The notes below the pieces were generated by a model that made no database searches, had not been told where the DNA came from, and saw only the letters and a program-made list of their open reading frames with translations. From an uncultured bacterium (GTDB lineage: Bacteria; Planctomycetota; Phycisphaerae; Phycisphaerales; UBA1924), in contig CAILKP010000030.1 in NCBI GenBank assembly GCA_903834785.1, positions 1-34,470 on the forward strand: DNA of 34,470 nt, written 5' to 3'. Made by a program: the position numbers and the translations under genes. This document shows positions 31,566 to 34,470 of this stretch, one piece after another; position 1 is the stretch's first letter, and each line of letters begins with the position of its first letter.

Positions 31566-32192
31566 TCACGGCAGGCAGGATGCGGCATGCCGCAGGATGT
31601 ACGCCGAGAGCGAATCGGGCCGTCCCAGGTTCACCTGGCAGTTCATCAGCATCGAGTCAGCGTACAGCGTGCCGGCCGTGGTGATACCCCGGGCATCAGC
31701 CAGCAGGAACACGTGAATGCCCCACGGGTGGTTCGTCGCGTTGTCCGGCTGCAGGTTGTCCTGCATCCATCGGCAGGCACGCAGTGCTGCATCCATCCAG
31801 TCCGCGCGGTCATGCGTCATCGCCAGAAGATGCAGCGCGTGCACGGCGCACAGCTGTGACTCGGTGAACACCTCAACCGTGCCAGCAAAGGCCTCGCCGT
31901 ACAGCGGCCCGTCGTGAGCAGTGCCGATGAGTGTCGGTACGCGATCCAGCGGCAGCGTTCCTGCCGCCGCATGCCAGAGCAGTTCGTCGACTGAGGCTTC
32001 CGGGCGAGGCCCGGCGGCCACGCGCTGGGCCGTCGAGGCGGCGAGAAAGGGACCGTCTACCGCCCGCCGGTGCCCCATTTCATCACGAAACGTCGCCGGA
32101 TCCGGCGTTGCGTCCGGCCCGAGAGTCAGCGAAGCCGCAATTTCCAGCCGCCGCTTCCATAACGACAGAGCCGCGTCCATCGGAGATGTCAT
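31566..32192 (-). CDS. Hypothetical protein (208 aa), helical, coupled to GT2 glycosyltransferase
   Basis: I do not recognise the family. The 208-residue product has no signal peptide. The C-terminal half contains Trp/His-rich helical segments (CAVHALHLLAMTHD, MDAALRACRWMQDNLQPD, NHPWGIHVFLL, ADSMLMNCQVNLGRPDSLSA) reminiscent of alpha/alpha-barrel (six-hairpin) proteins that act on or bind carbohydrates. It is too short to be a whole barrel. The ATG at 32192 overlaps the stop of the upstream glycosyltransferase gene (ATGA at 32189-32192). A role in the same glycan pathway is inferred only from this coupling. Confidence 0.75.
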   Translation of the reverse strand: MTSPMDAALSLWKRRLEIAASLTLGPDATPDPATFRDEMGHRRAVDGPFLAASTAQRVAAGPRPEASVDELLWHAAAGTLPLDRVPTLIGTAHDGPLYGEAFAGTVEVFTESQLCAVHALHLLAMTHDRADWMDAALRACRWMQDNLQPDNATNHPWGIHVFLLADARGITTAGTLYADSMLMNCQVNLGRPDSLSAYILRHAASCLP

Positions 32193-33136
32193 GAGTCCCC
32201 CCGATGTCCGGTCGGTTGGCCGCCGCTGGCGATTGCCTCAACGATGACCTGTGGCTGCGGGCGGGGCGACGTGAGACCGTGAGCCGTAAACAGCGGCAGG
32301 TCGGTGCGGGAAAATCTGGCGTAACCGGAGGCGTCTTCCTGCCGCTGCGGTGCACGAACGGGATGCCACAGGTGGTACGCCATGATCTCTCGTACGGCGA
32401 TCGCGATGCGAATCCGCGGCCGCAGCGAGTTGCCGCGACGGGAGAAGTCATCATCGTCAAATCCGTACCCGGTGTATTCCTCATCAAACCCGTTGATGCG
32501 GCTGGCCACATCGACCGTGAAGGCGTGATGCCCGCCGATGATCTTGGGCTTCTGTTTCTTGCCCAGTCCCAGCCGCCAGAGCAGCACGTGCCGGCGATAA
32601 CGACGGTGGCGCTGCTCCAGACGTGATCGCGCTTCAGCCGTGATCAGCTCGACTTCCGGCACACCGTCGGCCAGGACACGTTCGGGGTCAAGTGCTTCGG
32701 TGTCGGCCTGGCTGAGCAGAATGCGGTAAGGGATGATCAGGTCCGTGCCGGCGTCGCGCTGCGCCGCGTGGCGGGCGATCGCATCGGCGGCGAGCATCGT
32801 GTCACCGTCGATGATGACGATCAGGTCGCGTCCCGAAGCTCCGCCATGTGACATGAGCGTGCGAATGCCGTTGTTCCGCACCTGGTTGAGCTGGGCGAGC
32901 CCCTGATGGGGGCGTCGCGCATTCCACATCGGGATTGCCGCACCGGCCCTGGCCTGAACTCGGGGCCAAATGCTCCGCAGTAGGGAAGCGATCTCGGGCA
33001 GGTCGTTGTCGCAGGTCACTACCACACCGTCCGGCGGGCGCGTCTGGTGAGCCAGCGATGCCAGGCACGCGGCGAGATGCCGTGTGGTGTGGGTCGGAAT
33101 CAGGACGAAGACACGTTGTCCGGCAGGTAAAGCCAT
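32189..33136 (-). CDS. Family 2 glycosyltransferase with galactosyltransferase-like C-terminus
   Basis: A 315-residue cytoplasmic GT-A glycosyltransferase. The N-terminus VFVLIPTHTTRHLAACLASL is the nucleotide-sugar fold start, CDND lies at 42-45, the metal-binding DxD is D110-G-D112 in VIIDGDTML, and GFDEEYTGYGFDDDDFSRR (216-234) is the acceptor/catalytic motif of the Glyco_transf_7C type. The ATG at 33136 starts immediately before the first strand. The frame is open to 33442 but that lead is low-complexity and overlaps the divergent acetyltransferase. It is translationally coupled to the 208-aa gene. Donor and acceptor are unknown. Confidence 0.9.
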   Translation of the reverse strand: MALPAGQRVFVLIPTHTTRHLAACLASLAHQTRPPDGVVVTCDNDLPEIASLLRSIWPRVQARAGAAIPMWNARRPHQGLAQLNQVRNNGIRTLMSHGGASGRDLIVIIDGDTMLAADAIARHAAQRDAGTDLIIPYRILLSQADTEALDPERVLADGVPEVELITAEARSRLEQRHRRYRRHVLLWRLGLGKKQKPKIIGGHHAFTVDVASRINGFDEEYTGYGFDDDDFSRRGNSLRPRIRIAIAVREIMAYHLWHPVRAPQRQEDASGYARFSRTDLPLFTAHGLTSPRPQPQVIVEAIASGGQPTGHRGDS

Positions 33137-33203
33137 CAGCCCGAGGTTAGCGTTCGTTGCCGGGGAGGTGGGGCATCCCTTGCGGCGCCGCATACCTTCG
33201 GTC

Positions 33204-33707
33204 ATGTCCCAACCTGCCGCCAGTGTGAATGTCCGTAGCGCCACCCCGGCCGATGTGCCGACCATCCTGCGGTTCATCCGCGAGCTTGCCGAGTACGAGC
33301 GAGCCCCGCTGGAAGCCAAGGCAACCGAAGCTGACTTGTTGCGGGATCTGTTTGGACAGGGGTTCGGCTGCGGCCCCGTCGCCGAGGCCTTGATGGCGGA
33401 GCTTGACGGCAAGCCGGTTGGGTTTGCCCTGTTCTTCAGCAACTACTCGACCTGGCGTGGCCGTTCCGGCATTTACCTTGAGGACCTGTATGTGACTCCG
33501 GAGTTCCGTGGCATTGGTGCCGGAAAGGCCCTGCTGCAGCGGATCGTCCGCACCGCCCAGTCCCGCGGGTGCGGCAGGGTCGAGTGGTCCGTGCTTGACT
33601 GGAATGAGCCAGCACTGAAGTTCTATCGCTCAATCGGCGCCGAGGCCATGACCGAGTGGACGGTGCATCGGCTGTCGGCTCCGAACTTCGGCACGCTCGG
33701 CGTGTAA
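33204..33707 (+). CDS. GNAT acetyltransferase, spermidine/spermine N1-acetyltransferase (SSAT)-like
   Basis: A 167-residue acetyl-CoA-dependent N-acetyltransferase. Motif A is RGIGAGKALL, preceded by GIYLEDLYVTPEF. Motif B is in WSVLDWNEPALKFYRSIGAEAM. The LEDLYV, WNEPA and FYRSIGA segments align well with the SSAT/diamine acetyltransferase subgroup, suggesting polyamine or related amine substrates (family knowledge, not shown). The ATG at 33204 (MSQPAASVNVRSA) begins at the first beta-strand. Earlier in-frame codons to 33084 overlap the divergent GT2 gene. It is a probable single-gene unit, convergent with the Cys-rich repeat gene. Confidence 0.9.
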   Translation: MSQPAASVNVRSATPADVPTILRFIRELAEYERAPLEAKATEADLLRDLFGQGFGCGPVAEALMAELDGKPVGFALFFSNYSTWRGRSGIYLEDLYVTPEFRGIGAGKALLQRIVRTAQSRGCGRVEWSVLDWNEPALKFYRSIGAEAMTEWTVHRLSAPNFGTLGV

Positions 33708-33755
33708 GCGGCCGGATGGTCTAAACGGTGGTGGGGGCCGCGCCTCCGCGAGGCG

Positions 33756-33792
33756 AAAACAAAAGCCCCGGCGGAGCAGGCTCCGCCGGGGC
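33756..33792 (-). terminator. Rho-independent terminator of the Cys-rich repeat gene
   Basis: A perfect 12-bp GC-rich stem (33765-33776 with 33781-33792) is followed, on the minus strand, by TTTTGTTTT (33756-33764). It lies 30 bases past the stop of the minus-strand gene and 48 bases after the convergent acetyltransferase stop. It could block transcripts from both sides but has its T-run only for the minus strand. Confidence 0.92.
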
Positions 33793-33822
33793 AGGTGCGT
33801 ACTTCAGAACTCGTTCATTGCA

Positions 33823-34470
33823 TCAGCGGCAGCCGCCGCGGAAGCAGGCGATGAACGCGAACAGGTCGTCGTTGCTGGTGGTGCCATCGTTGTTGAAGTC
33901 GGCATCGCCGGCGGCGAAGTCGTGCAGGAAGGCCTGCAGATCGGCGTTGTTCAGCACGTCGTCATCGTTCCAGTCGCACGCACACGGCGGGCGGGGGCAG
34001 GTGGTACCGCTGCAGACGGTGCCGTCGCCCTGATAGGTGCCGCCACGGGCGGTGCAAACGGCCTGGGTGGCAACAATGCAGATCGGGGCGGCAGCGCCCG
34101 GGAGCGTGACACAGCACGCACCCTTGGCCGGCGGGGTGCACTGGATGTTGGCGCAGGCGGTCCCGTTGCCGCGGTAGACGCCCTGCCGGGCGCGGCAATC
34201 CGCCACGCTGAGGACCGCACACTCAACGACACCCGCGCTGTTTCGGAAGCAGCACGCACCGGTTTGCACCGGGGGCGGCGTGGGGGCACAGGCCGTTGCC
34301 GAGCAGGTCGTGTTGTTGCCCAGATACCGGCCCTGACGGGCGATGCACTGGGCCTCGGTGGTCACGACGCACACGGTGTTGGTGGTCCCGGGCACCTGAG
34401 CGCAGCACGCGCCGGTGGCGGGCGGGGGCGTCGGGGCACAGGCCGTCGTCGAGCACGCCGTGTTGTTGCC
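33823..34470 (-). CDS. Secreted Cys-rich tandem-repeat protein with dockerin-like C-terminus, partial
   Basis: The frame is open to the right edge; 215 residues are visible and the N-terminus is missing. About three complete repeats of 45-50 residues share the pattern GN-x-T-x-C...C...P...GACC...C-x-V...A-x-C-x-A-R-x-G-x-Y-x-G. With at least six cysteines per unit, disulfide-stabilised extracellular modules are likely. The C-terminal approximately 50 residues (CACDWNDDDVLNNADLQAFL, then DADFNNDGTTSNDDLFAFIA) are two Asp/Asn-rich calcium-binding-like loops, a dockerin-like anchor seen in planctomycete secreted proteins, ending CFRGGCR. A strong terminator follows. The repeat number of the full protein cannot be known from this window. 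Confidence 0.85.
   Translation of the reverse strand, partial: GNNTACSTTACAPTPPPATGACCAQVPGTTNTVCVVTTEAQCIARQGRYLGNNTTCSATACAPTPPPVQTGACCFRNSAGVVECAVLSVADCRARQGVYRGNGTACANIQCTPPAKGACCVTLPGAAAPICIVATQAVCTARGGTYQGDGTVCSGTTCPRPPCACDWNDDDVLNNADLQAFLHDFAAGDADFNNDGTTSNDDLFAFIACFRGGCR

Noticed and set aside
33137..33442. N-terminal extension of the GT2 glycosyltransferase
   Set aside because: The 102-residue lead is low-complexity and lies antisense to the acetyltransferase gene; the fold begins just after the ATG at 33136.

Overview
The window is high-GC, densely coded DNA that most likely comes from a planctomycete, probably of the Phycisphaerae. This is an inference from gene content. Markers are pseudopilin-like proteins with H-X9-DG-type motifs, dockerin-like anchors ending secreted proteins, a PEP-CTERM-like C-terminus, and a three-gene FtsK-like/coiled-coil/small helical protein locus of a kind I associate with planctomycetes. 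There is no rRNA, no tRNA I can recognise, no CRISPR array and no phage module.

Layout. Positions 1-1480 hold the end of a pilin-like gene, its terminator, and a REP-associated (RAYT) transposase lying inside a set of MITE/REP-like repeats. From 14443 down to 1485 nearly everything is on the minus strand: NAD kinase, a secreted protein with a CX4CH motif, deoxyribose-phosphate aldolase, a small unknown protein, a lipoprotein, an exported-looking beta-carbonic anhydrase, chorismate mutase/prephenate dehydratase, and then the coupled operon of a 342-aa coiled-coil protein, a 70-aa helical protein and a 1345-aa FtsK/EccC-like ATPase. One small unknown gene (8412-8708) runs the other way. At 14671-17364 lies an alpha-glucan phosphorylase, convergent with a class-I glutamine-amidotransferase-like hydrolase (17443-18171).

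The centre (18348-22107) looks like a vitamin-B12-controlled surface module: a promoter, a cobalamin riboswitch, a secreted beta-propeller-like protein, a secreted protein with two dockerin-like repeats resembling 'cell surface proteins' of Bacteroidetes B12 loci, and a pseudopilin. A BFD-type [2Fe-2S] protein follows. I read this as a possible planctomycete counterpart of BtuG-type cobalamin capture.

The right part (22511-34470) carries truB coupled to an ArnT/PMT-type membrane glycosyltransferase. A plus-strand run follows: PAP2 phosphatase, outer-membrane beta-barrel, lipoprotein, CHASE2-adenylate cyclase, secreted protein. Next come a GT2 glycosyltransferase coupled to an unknown 208-aa protein (minus), an SSAT-like GNAT acetyltransferase (plus), and a secreted Cys-rich repeat protein with a dockerin-like end (minus), cut by the window edge.

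Four-base ATGA stop/start overlaps are frequent, so translational coupling seems a common way of linking genes here. Many starts lack a clear Shine-Dalgarno sequence, so several were chosen from protein features and from avoiding overlaps.
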